Below are positions 44,421 through 56,694 of a stretch of 64,000 nucleotides of DNA, piece by piece. The notes under the pieces were generated by a model. That model ran no database searches, was not told the origin of the DNA, and saw only the letters and a list, made by a program, of their open reading frames with translations. Positions within the stretch are counted from its first letter, which is position 1. Each line of letters begins with the position of its first letter. The position numbers and the translations under genes are program-made. Source of the stretch: Diphasiastrum complanatum (lineage: Eukaryota; Streptophyta; Lycopodiopsida; Lycopodiales; Lycopodiaceae). The stretch covers positions 75,168,860-75,232,859 of the forward strand of contig CM055097.1 in NCBI GenBank assembly GCA_029204225.1. Direction: 5' to 3'.

Positions 44421-47400
44421 TTAAAACAGATCAAATAGATCACCGATTCTCTGCATAGATTGAATACGATAAATTCCTAATAGATACGGACACTTCTCAA
44501 AACCATGCAATGTTGATCTGGACACACCTACGACGTATTTACTGATCTCATTCCATACTTGAATTCTCCGAGGAAGCTTACAGAGATCTGCATAGACTAA
44601 ATTTGATAAATTACTATCAACTACTGGACTGAAACTATGCAATGTTGATCTACACACCTAAAATATATCTACGGTATGTTTACAGTGATGAAATAGAAAT
44701 CTCATCCAAAAGTAACAAGGCAACAAAATCTCCAATGTAACATTCATCTGCCCACCTAACGCGCATTTACTGTTGTCCTCGTTTCATGCTCAACGGACAG
44801 TTCATGATCAACTTATGACTCGAGCTTTCTTTTTTCGCAGCATTCTCTGGAAACTGAGAAATTTTCGACCCTCCCAATTCTGCTTGAATGCCAACCAGAA
44901 AACAGTGAAAGCAACAAAAGAGTCCTCTGGAAACAGAGAAATTACCCATCAAATTCTTTGAATAATGTGCTGAAGAATCACATTGATCACAAATTGTTTT
45001 GATGATGGTAGTCTAGAAAGCACAAGTTAAAAATGCACCCCCATCATCACCTCTATGTGATGTAAAGAAAAACATGCATACAATGTTCCCAACTACTGAA
45101 TCCTGATAATTTCACATGCGCTTTCAAATTGAACTTCCTCTTAAGCATTTCCACATTCTCCAGTGTGAAGTTTCCAGATTTCAGGTGGCCATATATGCTA
45201 CTATAAGAACGGTAACAAGAAACAATTTCAATGTAAGATGAGAGAGCAAATGAAACCACTACGAAGATTATCACTGGACATATCAAGAGATGCATGAATG
45301 TAGACCAGGCTTGGCATTTGCAAGCTGCAATGTACGTCAAAGGCTAATTTTACCTTTCAAACAAAGGCAAAAATTCCAAAAGCATGTCACATGAATGACA
45401 AACTTAAAAATTGCCCTTCCATTTGAAAGGTAACTTTAAAATGTCAAATGTCATGCTAGTTTGAAATATTTAAAAATTTATTGCAAAGTATAACATGAAT
45501 ATATGTATATAAGTGGTTAAAAGGTTCATACCCATTTTTTTTAAAGGTACCCTTGCATTATACATGTCATATGAAAGGTAAGAAAAGGAAAAAAAAAGCC
45601 CATCGGGGTGAAAGGTAAGGGTGCACATCAAATTCCAAGCCTGATGCGGACAACTCAGCATAGTGATTTAATGTCAAATGCAAGACTGCATACGTAGCAA
45701 AATAAACTTCCACCCAAATTTACTCAGACACCAAGGATTAGACCTCCTGTCCATCTGTTTTCTTCTATTTCTGCGTCACATTTTAAGTGAATACACTGAC
45801 AAACATCTGTTTTCTTCTATTTCTGCGTCACATTTTAAGTGAATACACTGACAAATGAACTTTCGCCAAAATTTACTCATATACACCGAGGATATACACC
45901 TCCTGTCCATCTGTTTTCTTCTATTTCTGTGTCACATTTTAAGTGAGTGCACCAAAAAATTCAGTAAAAATCCCGACTTCATATCCGAGTAAATCCATCA
46001 ACTCACTATATCATAAATGATGTTATCTTGAATGTGGTAGGATGCAACTCATCACAGACTTCCACTAGCTGAAAACCACAAGATTCCTATAGCTTTTATT
46101 TCCCACCAATATGATACCCCAATGAACAAAAAGCTCTCATCATAACCTAAGTGCCAATGGAAGAAAAAATTACTGAAGAATAAGAACCCTGCCAGGCAGA
46201 CTTCAAGCATTCGAACACCAACAAAATGATCTTGCATTGCAGCCTCCACATCTGCAGAGATGTGACCAAGAAACAGCATGTAACAAGAATGGACACTATA
46301 GAGTCAGCAATGAATTATCTCCAACAAACGGTTCATGCCGCATAAATTGCAAAAACATACCACAACATCTCGAATATTGTCCAAAAAAGAAAGTGCCTTG
46401 AGAGGAGGCATATAAGTACCATGTCTTGGGGGGACAGAACACCAAAACTAACCTATCAACTGCAACTCTCATAGAGGAAAGCTTCATCCACTTGGGTGCA
46501 GAATTACCTAACTTCTGTACAACCTTATGCATCTTCAAAGTTACCCAAAGGATCAAATGTAATGTCAAAATAACAAATTCGAAATGTTCACGAAATGGAG
46601 TGGAAAATCCTCTCCAGATAATTAGAAAATCAACAAATGCATATATTCTAAGCTCGTTACTGATACACTGGAGTTGCGACTTGTCCAAGCTTTGGTGTAT
46701 GGCAAATTACAAGCATATGGACCATATCTCCAATTTTCAAATTCCAATAATATCTGGGAAATAAAAACAATCAAAATAAGCTGACTTGAAAGTCCCCAAC
46801 AGACTTCCATATTTACTTTCAAAGCCAAAAAAAATCATTAGATTATTGAAAATCACCGCAAGAAAAAAGGAATTGCAGTTTGTAACAAGTTATATACAAA
46901 AGAAACTTTTGCATTCCAACTCACCAAGGCCCCAGGGGGAGACATCACTTTTTCCACATCAGCAGAATGACCAACGGCTTTGCAACAAAGCAAAAAATCT
47001 AGCCTGCAAAGACTAGGAAACATCGAACTGTATATTTGTAGACTGAGATACTAAAAGCTATCCTCGAAATTTAAAATCCTGTTAGCAATCCTCACTATAA
47101 ATTACATCCCGACACTTCCCACACTCAGCAATGTTGATCTACACATAGAATATACTCATGCTATGTCTACAGTAGTAGCCTACACAACAAGGTGACATGA
47201 AATCTTGAAAGCAACGATTCATCTGCACACCTGAGATGTACTCGCTATTTTCACTTCATAGTTCCCACTCGACATTCTGCGGTCAATTTCCGATCGTGCA
47301 GCTTTAACCTTTTGCTTGCCCAAGGTGACATGCAATTTTTAAAGCAACAATTCATCTGCACACTTAAGATTTAGTTGCTATTTTCAATCCATGGTTCCCA

Positions 47401-47560
47401 CTCAACATTCTCTAGTCAATTTCTGAACGTGCAGCTCTAACTTTCAACGATTCATCTGCACACCTAAGATGTATTTGCTATTTTCGCTCCATAGTTCCCA
47501 CTTCTGCTTGCAGACCAGCAAAACTTCAAAATGCACTGAAAATAGACCACAACATCAGCG
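44421..47560. repeat. Copy II of the duplicated block, middle part
   Basis: Matches parts of 30.4-36.8 kb, including the GTTGATCT core at 44507, 44640 and 47129. Local tandem duplications occur: a 52-bp unit (ACATCTGTTTTCTTCTATTT...) at 45752-45855 with a further copy near 45908, and about two and a half copies of a unit of roughly 125 bp around ATTCATCTGCACAC at 47190-47510. No gene seen. Confidence 0.6.
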
Positions 47561-50000
47561 AAAACCTTACTAGTAGGAACATCACCCCTGTATGTGGTGT
47601 CGATACAAATATGGATAACGTGTTCAAATCTGCGGATGTCTTCAGATGTGCGTGCTTGCAGTAGATTATACTGCTTCTTAAACTTTCCATATTTTGCAGA
47701 TCGTCAAATTTCCAGATTTCTAATAGCCATTACGCCCCACTAGGACCATATTTGCAAATCGTCAAGTTTCCACATTTCTAATAGCCATTACGCCCACTAG
47801 GACAATTAATAACAGTTCCAATGTAAGCTGACAACAAATATAACACCTCATTCTGATTTCTAGCCCCAACTCCAAACTTCTGGAAAGATGTTTACTTGAC
47901 AATCGAGAGATGTATCATACCCATTATATTCAACAATAAGGAGCCTGGCAGTGTGAGCAACTTGCAGTTAAATTGTTGCATTTATCCACGGTATTGAGAA
48001 ACAAGTGCTATACCTTACATTAATTCTCTAATATCAGAGCTCCAACTTTGAAATAGGCCTATCAAAGGCTCCAACTTTGAAATAGGCCTATCAAAGTCTC
48101 GGAATAAGAGCGCTATTTTAAAAACAACTCCTGCTATGGTAACCTGCAATGCTGTGAACAAAAGTTTGGAATAGGATTAAAAATGCTTAGAAGTGATAAC
48201 TTGTCTTACATCTTTTGCATTGAAAGTAACGTATACCTCCAACTTTATGCACAATTTATTTGTTATTTCAGCGTAACAAATTCCAGGCGCCTCTGAAAAG
48301 GATTGGAAGTACAAAAACATCACTAACTTGTTTTACCATTAAATGGCGAAGTATACGTCCAGCTTTATGCACAATTTATTTGTTATTTCAGCGTGACAAA
48401 TTCCAGGAGCCTCTGAAAAGGATTGGAAGCAATGAAACATCAATTAGTCTTTTCGATATCTTTCTGTGTTAAAGCGGTAAAATTTTACGAAGACTAGCAG
48501 ATATACCATTCATATATTAAAAACTACCAGCACTTTATAGCTTTATACATCAAATGCTCTAATTTGCGATCTGCTTTGCAGAATGTTAATAAATGTTCTA
48601 GTTTTGATACCTTTTCAATATTGAGCCCCTAAATTCTGATTGCACCGCAAAATCAATTTCTTTGATTGCCAACCTGACAAGCAGCCTTTTCGTCTCACAT
48701 ATATAAGTTAAATATTCCGTGTCAACCCCTTTACTACTCTTATTTTCGGAGAGCCCCGCAGAACATTTCACAGATTTCCACAGAACGTTCCACAAACTTT
48801 GGATTTAGTAGTCCACTTGTTAAGATGCACTTACACGACATAAAAATCCAACCACATCCAAGTTAATTGTTCGGCACAAACGCCTTTACTGCTCTGATTT
48901 TCGAAGAGCCCCGCAGAACGCCCACAGACTTTGGATTTAGTAGCAGTTCACTTGTTAAGATGCACTTACGACACGAAATATCCAACCACAAGCCTTTAAA
49001 ATGTTTTCTCACCTGAGACATGGGAACTACTCTTTTTTTAACGATTTCAATTCACTTGGGGAATAGTATATCTAAGCTCTAAAACTAGAATGATCATTCA
49101 CAGCTAGTAGAATGAAATTAAAGAGAACTAAGAAACAACCATACAACTACCACAGAGCCTGGGAGGGGAACCTCCCGAAGCCAACAAATGTAACTATTTT
49201 ATTGAAGTGGAGCTCGCCACATAAGCGCACCCATAAGGCAAAGCTCCTCTAGAAATATTACAGACCTTGTGCTTATGCTTATCTTTACTAACTTTTGTAT
49301 GAATAGAGTTGCCTGCATAAAGCTTACAACTTTGAGCTTACTTCGTGCAACTTACTGTCAGGAAAACTCGGCCTCGAAAATTAATGTAAACTCTCAAGCA
49401 TGGCTGCTGATACGCACATAGATAATTAACAGATCCTTGTGACAAAGTCCAACGGTGGAGTTAATAAACGATCTCAATCGATCTTCAAATAGACTCCAAG
49501 GGTGGCGACCGCAATTTTGAAAATCCGAAGCCACCGTCCGAATGCTACAAAAAGGCAACACAAGTTTTAAATGAATCTACTTAGTACTAACCTACCACAT
49601 CTCTGCTCAATAAGACTCCATTTCCACCAATTACCACAAGAAATGCAACTCGCCGGTATTGCATCAACTAAAACATCCTCATCAGAAACGACAATTTTGA
49701 ATCAATGAAACCTTGCCACATAATAGTCGCCCATCAAACTGAACTGGCTTAATTATGTTCCTCCTAAGCACCAAAGTAGAGTTAGAAAACTGGCCCTTGT
49801 CGGAGATGAAGATAAAAATGATCCAAGGCACTCGTCACGCCAAATATCCAAAGCTCCACAAAATGATGCATCGCCGACAAGGATGATCCACAGACAACCT
49901 AACTTCTAAGATAGCGTAGCGGGGCTCACGTCAGCTAACTTAAACTAGTCAAAGTCAAAGGAATTACGAACCATCTGTTTACCATCCTACTGCTGGACCA
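47561..50000. repeat. Copy II of the duplicated block, right part
   Basis: Matches 37.0-38.42 and 39.77-40.45 kb, without the hAT-like insertion (empty site near 49303, TTTTGTATGAATAGAG). It contains several local tandem duplications that copy I lacks: 60 bp at about 47695-47810, 28 bp at about 48030-48086, 121 bp at about 48235-48440 and about 140 bp at 48780-49000. No gene seen. Confidence 0.6.
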
Positions 50001-50150
50001 GAAATCGTTCACTGAAAACGAGAAAACAAGCATCCTTACTGCCTTCATCACCAATTTGAGGTGTTCGGTACGAAAATAAAGGCCGATCTGTTTGGCCATA
50101 GGCACAACAACCTGATGTGAGAAGGAATTTTGGCTTTTGTAACAATCTAC

Positions 50151-50285
50151 TTGATCCCAAACCAGATTACGACCTTCAAGAGGGTGCATGCTCCACGCTA
50201 CTCCTCTTGCATCCTTGACAGACCACAAGACGATGGATAAATAGGCCAAAACCAGCATCCATCTTGCCTCCATCACGACCTCCAT
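50151..50285 (-). CDS. Candidate first exon, signal-peptide-like start (hypothetical)
   Basis: ATG at 50285 opens a frame whose first 28 residues (MEVVMEARWMLVLAYLSIVL, then WSVKDARG) have the charged start, hydrophobic core and small-residue end of a secretory signal. I end the exon at 50151 because CAAG|TAGAT there offers a donor-like GT; the frame itself stays open to 49935. Upstream sequence looks like a real 5' leader. Residues 2-31 are loosely repeated around residues 76-105, so the longer frame may be a duplicated start. I do not recognise the protein and found no convincing further exons to the left; it could be a gene broken by the tandem duplication. Confidence 0.25.
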
Positions 50286-50289
50286 GTTC

Positions 50290-50800
50290 CTATTTCACCA
50301 ATTTTGCAGATCTGAAAGGAGCAGAATCGATCTGCTTCGACATCAAATCCGAAATCGGCAGCAGCATCGATCTGCTTACTGAACACACGAATCAGACATC
50401 AAATCTGAAATCCTCGGCAGCAGCATCGATTACTGAACACGCGAACACCCACACAAAATGAAACGTCCACCTACCCTCGCTCCTCCACCTACCCTCGCTC
50501 ATTTACACCTACCCCCGCTCCGTCCATCTTTCCTTTTATTTCACGAAGAGAGGATCCATTTGCGAATATACCGTTAGTGCCGTTTGACAGCACCTTGGCG
50601 TTCGCCGTCATATCTAGCGGCGATCGCCTTTCCGTCAGACACTTGTCAATCTTCGTACGTCACGGGATTTCGTTTTTGAGTCGGTGGGAGAGTGGCGGTG
50701 CACGCTGGGCCTTTAAATCGACGACCGTTGGATATTCCCGACACGTACTCAGATTATGCCACGCTGCATCACATCAATAGTCAGATATTTTTTGTCGCTA
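50290..50800 (-). promoter_or_regulatory. Possible promoter and 5' leader of the minus-strand candidate exon
   Basis: Higher in GC than its surroundings and not part of the duplicated block. On the plus strand it has repeated CCACCTACCCTCGCTC words (50467-50518), a duplicated CGGCAGCAGCATCGAT word (50355 and 50415) and a GGGCCTTTAAATCGACGACC stretch near 50709 that resembles plant promoter sequence. No TATA box is clear. Confidence 0.3.
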
Positions 50801-52600
50801 AGAGCCACTTTGAAGCCTCATTTAGGTTCGTGCACGCTGAGGTAGCTAAATCCCAATGACGGGGCAAGCAAAAGCCTCTGAACTAGGTTATTCCAAAGAT
50901 TAGCTAACATGTTAATTATAGATGTTGCGCAGAAACACGTTCATATAGTTCCATCATTTTCGTGAATTTCAAAGTATAGTAGAGATTAATTGATGATTGA
51001 TAGCTTACTGTCCTACATGAAGGGCACTAAAGTGTATAAGCCACTAGTTCAATTGCTCTACATGAAGGGCATGAACTGTATAGACTCAAAATGGAGCAAA
51101 GAGCTGTGTCGTAATAGAATCCCTAAGCCACAGTGTTTTGACTTTGATGTAATATATAAACCTAGAATAGTGAGCTGATGCTTTTGAAGCAAAACATACA
51201 CCTTGATCAAAAGCCGAGTTTTATAAATGGAATATGCTAACCTTTTAATATAAGATTTGAGAAACAATTGATACCCACCATTCTTTGCAAACATCTTGAG
51301 TTACATGCTTCACTATATATAACACCAATTCCTTTGTACTTTGTGTCATTCTGGTAAATGCTAAATATGTGAAGGTGTTGACAAGCATCAGAACAATCGG
51401 TAAGTGAGTTCCTTGCCATTTCAAATTGCTTTTTGTTTTCACTTTCATGTCTTGCTAATTGTAGGCAAATATTTTTTTGAAGCTGACATATGCAAATATG
51501 CAGTCAAAGAATTGTTGTTTCTTATTATATTGAGTTCATTTCATGACATTAAAGGCATATGATTTGTCTAACATCTTAACAAAGAAAATGTCTAGAAAAT
51601 TTACCTTTTTGAAGTAAATTTTATACTCATCACACATGTGTTTCATATGTCATCGTGTTGTAGCTAAAAAAAAGTTGCATTTTGAAATAGAATAGCAAAC
51701 AACGAAATAAAATAGCATATTATATGTCTCTACTAAAGACATAATTGTCATTGCCAAAAAGAGACATGCAATCAAGTACTTGCTAATTACAAGAAATAGA
51801 TGTTGATGGTTCTAAAAAATTTCAGAACACTCAAGACATTCGAGGTGAGCAATAATGTCCAAGCTGAAATAGTTGACAGTTGTTGATATCGTTTAGCTAA
51901 TTTCGATTGCTAATGACAAGGTTGTTCAAGTGAGTCTAAATGTTATTATCGTTGAAGAAATCATTCTTTTCATAAATATAGAATAAACAATCATCGTTTG
52001 AAAGAACATTGAATGAGCTTTGTAGCATATTTGAGATCTTTCCACAATGTTAGTATTTGTTAAAAAAAGACAATTGTTAGAGAGCCATCTTTTTTATCAA
52101 ATATAATATGGCAAAAGAAGTGGTGGCAATTTCCCTCTCAAAATTGTAAACTAGGAGATTTGCCTTTTTCCCAAACGATACTACAATATGAAAAGTGAAA
52201 TTTGAAGTTGCGATTTTCAAATTGCCATGAAATATCTCAACTAATGTACAAAGCTCACTCAGTGTTCTTTCGAACGACGGTTTTTTATTCGATTTTTTTG
52301 AAACAAACCGTTAGTATAGAAGCATAGTAAATTGACAAATTTAGGTCATCTACATACACAAATTTAGATAGGCTAGCTAGACAATCAACGGTGACATTTT
52401 GTAACGTCTATATCAAAAAGTCGAACAAAGTGAAAGACAACATTGAAAATGAGAATGTTGTTGTAGTATCTAAAGAGAAGGATGCAAGGTCATTTAAAAC
52501 ATGGCAAGAAAATTCATACATGACTGAATAGAAACTTGTGATTAAAAATTAAAAGTTCTTGAAAAGAGAATAATCTTGATTTTATTAAAAATGATGGGAA
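50801..52600. other. AT-rich intergenic DNA, nothing recognised
   Basis: No element ends, no RNA genes and no coding frame with recognisable motifs. Frames of about 60-80 codons exist but have no support. Confidence 0.6.
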
Positions 52601-54683
52601 AACCCATGATCAAGCAAAAAGATTAAAGTATCTAAAATAAAATACCATAGAACGGCAAAAATGAAATAAGCTACCTAAAAGCTAAGTAAAACTTAGAATA
52701 GAAAACTAATTACTTAAAACCAACTGCTCGATTTAAGTCAGAAATTGAATATTAAACTAATTACTCAAAACCAACTGTCTGATGTAAATCACTAACTAAA
52801 ATAGATCCAATAATAGGTAATGCATGAAGCTTTGGAGCAGCCGCTCCTACAAACTGAGCTCGTCGAAGAATGATCGAAGTTGATTGTTACATTTCCCAAA
52901 GTCTTAACCATTCCACCCCTAGTATATAACATCAATTGGACCCAACTTCACAATATGGGAACTCGTTTTATGAGTATAATCTTCCATGTGTAATTTCACC
53001 ACTGGGGTGATGTTATTACAAGGAATGGTTACTCCATTGGCAATCTGGACTCTCATCTTATCACAACGATCCAAAGATGCTAATCCACAGCTTCGTAACG
53101 ACCTACTATTAAAGAAGTTATGCGTACTACCACTATCTATTAAGCAAAATACTTTCCTTCCATTAATTAACGCTTGCACATGGAAGGTTTTGTTAGAATG
53201 GGATCCATTGAAAGCATTTAAAGATATGTTCAATAGTTCAACTTCCTGATCCCTCCTAATGGATCTTTCCTGCTATCCATGGTCTGATTGATGGTTTGGT
53301 GATTCCTCATCAGATGAGGTGTCTTCCTTTCCTTCATCATTTTGCGGCGGCTGAGTGTCAATGACATTCTCTGAAAAAGTGCTATTATCATCTTCGTCAT
53401 CTTCAACAATCAGGGAAATCCCGACAAACTTAGCTTTGTCACACTTATGCCCTGGTTTCCATTTTTGCTTACAAGTGAAACATAAGCCTTGTTGCCGCAG
53501 TCGATCTATCTTTGCTTTTGATCTAACAATCTTCACCTCTGGCTTGGCCTCCATGTTGCTCACTTGTTTCTTACCACTATTCCTCCTATCAGCTTCTTTA
53601 ACTATCGGGTACTGGATAATTGTGTTCCTTCCCTTATCATGTCGACGGATATCAGAATTCCGCTCAGTTTCTCATCCGTTAACTTCATATCTGGGTGCTC
53701 ATGATTTAGTTGACCACCTACCAGCATATTTAGGCTCAATTTTAAGAGCCACCCGCATAGCTTGATCGAGATCAGTACAAAAACGTGATGCTATATCAGC
53801 TCCAATATCCGGCTGCAGTCCTTGTATATACCTTCGTCTGCATCAAACATTGTGGGTGGTTTAAGAGTTAGACTCCAAAAATCGAAGTTATACTCTTGTA
53901 TTGAACTCTTCTGACCTACCCTTGTCCATCTTTTACAGTTGTCATCATTTTGGAATGGTCTTCTGAAGGTCTCAATACAAGCATTCTTGAATAACGGCCA
54001 ATTAGTTCGTGCATTACATTCTTCCATTGATAACCTATTCTCCCTCCGCTTCCACCACTCATAGGCTGCTTCTTCAAAGTGGATCGTAGCGAAAGTGATT
54101 TTATCTCGGTCATCTCTATTGAACAGAGTAAAGTAACCATCTAATTTATCCAACCACTCCTCAATGTCAAGGGTCTTAAAGTCACCATTGAATTTTGGAA
54201 TGGTTATCTTATTCTTATACTCCCGAGTATCAAAGTGGTTCTGTTGTTCATAAGGTCTCGTGGAGTGTTGCACTCGTTGTTCAGACATGCCCCTATCAGT
54301 TTGACTGGGTATTCAATATTAGTCTGTAATACCTGTTTTCCCTTGTCCATGTCAATTCTTCGTACATCATGAGAAGATGTTACATTTTGTGATGGAGATG
54401 GTATTCGGAACGATGTAGAAGGCTCATTAGATCTCTGATCAGCTCCCGCTAGTTTGTCTTGCCTATCTACTAGGCTATCAAACAATTTGTCCCATTTCAC
54501 CTCATCAGCAAGTCGATTTCTTTTCATTGCTTGCAACATTGTAACTATCAGATCTTGAGTAACTTGCAGTTTACTTGGTATGTTTTCTTGCTGGTTTGAA
54601 ACCTGCAGTTCTTCCATTGTTTCATCAGTAGGCAAGTTGTTTTGAGGTGGGTTATTTTTATCCACTCTGTTTTCCTTTACCAC
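52601..54683 (-). pseudogene. Ty3/gypsy gag-protease relic
   Basis: Read leftward. 54683-54290 codes for the gag N terminus in a frame with no ATG. After a frameshift near 54290, 54288-53791 gives the capsid (KITIPKFNGDFKTLDIEEWL, FATIHFEEAAYEWWKRR). At 53563-53273 lies a zinc knuckle, LCFTCKQKWKPGHKC, with the CxxC...GHxC spacing of plant gypsy elements. At 53233-52919 lies the protease, with ALINGRKVFCLIDSGSTHNF, DSG intact, then GPIDVIY. Shifted sequence to about 52815 (TLGNVTINFDHSS) completes the protease. RT and integrase are missing on this side. A 23-bp motif around ACTAATTACT.AAAACCAAC repeats 47 bp apart near 52709 and 52756. Confidence 0.85.
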
Positions 54684-55005
54684 CCATTCTAAAGTGTTAC
54701 AGCATTAATTTGGATAGTCTCGGTGAATTTGTCTTATCTTTCTAAACATTTTTTGTTTTTACTTCACTAAATTCCAAGCTTAAATATAAAAGTTTTAAAA
54801 TTAAATTCAATAATTTTTGAAATCCATGAAACATTTTTGTGCTCGTAGAAAAATAAAAAAAATCGTAGGTCACCGACGTACTCAATAGATGCACTCGTAG
54901 AGAGAAAAGGGAGGTAACCGACGGAGAGAGTAATACGTGAAGATAGAGAGAGAAAAACTCAACCGATGGCTTCGTAGAGAGAGAATGGAGGTAGCCGAAG
55001 TCGCG

Positions 55006-55007
<2 letters not shown>

Positions 55008-55050
<43 letters not shown>
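55008..55050. repeat. (GA)n microsatellite
   Basis: About 21 uninterrupted GA/AG units, directly before the small frame at 55067. Confidence 0.95.
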
Positions 55051-55052
<2 letters not shown>

Positions 55053-55066
55053 TCAACCGACGGAGG

Positions 55067-55225
55067 ATGGTTGAGCTTCGTGAGGAGGATTCAGATCTTC
55101 CTGCCTGTGATCCGATCCTTGAAGGAGAGATTGATGCTGACAAACAGAGCGTCTTTTGGAATCTGTTCAATCGGGTTCATGCAACCAGTACCAGGAATCC
55201 AGCGTTGGAATTTTGCTTCAGCTGA
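55067..55225 (+). CDS. Small open frame after a GA-rich leader (hypothetical, 52 codons)
   Basis: ATG at 55067, stop TGA at 55223-55225. The product is acidic and has a plain protein-like composition (MVELREEDSDLPACDPILEG, then EIDADKQSVFWNLFNRVHAT). I do not recognise it. The surrounding 54.7-55.55 kb segment is richer in GC than its neighbours, and its right end (55440-55530) is CT-rich on the minus strand, like a 5' leader. It may be a captured gene fragment in an element leader. The minus strand also has open frames here, so even the strand is uncertain. Confidence 0.2.
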   Translation: MVELREEDSDLPACDPILEGEIDADKQSVFWNLFNRVHATSTRNPALEFCFS

Positions 55226-55559
55226 ATTCTGAGAATAGAGGTGTAAAGAATGCCAGAGAAACGTTCCTGTCCGTGATGTAGCCACACGTTAAGCTGATTG
55301 GATTTTCCAAATCAGCTCGTCCCTGTTCTGGTTTGGAGTCTAATGTATACTCCGCGTCTTTCAGATTCGACTTCGCAGCAGGGCGGTGTTGGTTTTTTCT
55401 CTGATTTGGAAGAATTCGATCAGTCAACTAAGAAGGATACTCTGGCCTGAATGTAATGAGGATGATGAAGAAATGCGTGAAGAAGGAGAGAGAGGAAGCG
55501 AGAGAATTAGGTCGCGTAGGTTAGGGATGTAGGTAGGTAGGATTAGGTTTGGTTTTTTA

Positions 55560-56132
55560 TTTTATATTAAGGTTCAAATTGAAGAAATAAAAAAAAATTA
55601 CAAAGGACATTAAACTTCAGAATTGAAAACTGAAACGGGACGGAAAATTTTGAAGAAATAAAACTAACAAAACTAGAGCTACAAATCAAGATTTGTCATA
55701 AGCTTTTCGATACCAATCCAAATGACTTGCCATATCGATCAGATCAAAGTAAGACAATGCTCTAAAATCCTATGGGAAGAAACTAGAAATTAAAACTCAG
55801 ATCAGATCTGAAAAATTCAAATCAAGTGAAGACAAAATTCTAGTCACCTATTTTGATAGCTTTTGGAAAAAAGTGCAATAACTTTTGCATCTCTTATCCA
55901 AATGGCTTGAAAAATAGTGCAAATTAAAGCTGAAACAAAGTCTACAAAGCTATGGAATCAAATTAGAAATAAAAAATAAAATTGACTGTCAAAAATTTGT
56001 CTGAACATAAATGAAAAATTCAAAATTAAAAATCAGCAAAAAGAAAGCTACAAAAACAGTAAACTCATGAAATCTAATGGAATCCTCATAGAATCATCAT
56101 GAATCATGGGTCTATGCTCTGATAGCAAGTAA
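55560..56132 (-). other. Non-coding leader after an LTR primer-binding site
   Basis: Read leftward from the primer-binding site at 56127-56116. AT-rich, no frame. It has the repeated word AAAAGCTAT/AAAGTTATTG typical of retroelement leaders (inference). Confidence 0.4.
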
Positions 56133-56667
56133 TGTCATGTGCCAAATCTCAAACAAATAGCAATAACAATGAAGTAAAGCTAAGAGCAAGAAAAATACAA
56201 AGCATTCAAGATAGCATACCCATAGAAAGCTAGAAACAATGAGATCTCAATGGAATCACATTAGTAATGAAAAGAAGAGTACAAACAATGTAAATAAGCA
56301 TGGATTCATGTAGGTAGGTCACATGAGACCTAGCAATGGAGGTCCCTATGGCTCACATTCACAAGGAAGCTAGAAGCTCTCACTTGCAAATGAGCCAAAA
56401 GATTCACAAAATGATGTCTCTTGCCTAGTTATAGACAATGCTCTTACTTAACTAAACATAACTATCTTGAAGGATAGTTAACCCTTAATAAGCATTATTT
56501 AGCCTACATTGGTCCCTTAGTGGCCTATTATCCTTATTTATTACTTGGAAGGGCCTAAAGAGAAAACCGCCTTGTTCTTAAGGCTAATAGCTCCTTTTGG
56601 GCCTACAAAGCTTACAATGGATATTTTGATGCATTGATGAGCATGGATGTACTAAGAGTACATGACA
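56133..56667 (-). repeat. LTR (535 bp) with adjacent primer-binding site
   Basis: Ends are TGTCATGTGCC (left) and GTACATGACA (right), giving TGTCATG...CATGACA in both orientations. On the minus strand the sequence just inside is TGCTATCAGAGC (56127-56116), one mismatch from the initiator-tRNA-Met site. So this is a 5' LTR of a leftward element whose body is lost or lies in the relics to the left. There is no second copy in the window. Confidence 0.65.
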
Positions 56668-56694
56668 ATCCCTTGCGCACAATAATACAAAATT

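Noticed and set aside
30393-50000. Endogenous pararetrovirus or other viral integration as the source of the repeated block
   Set aside because: No coat, movement-protein, protease or RT motif was seen in any frame of the repeated units.
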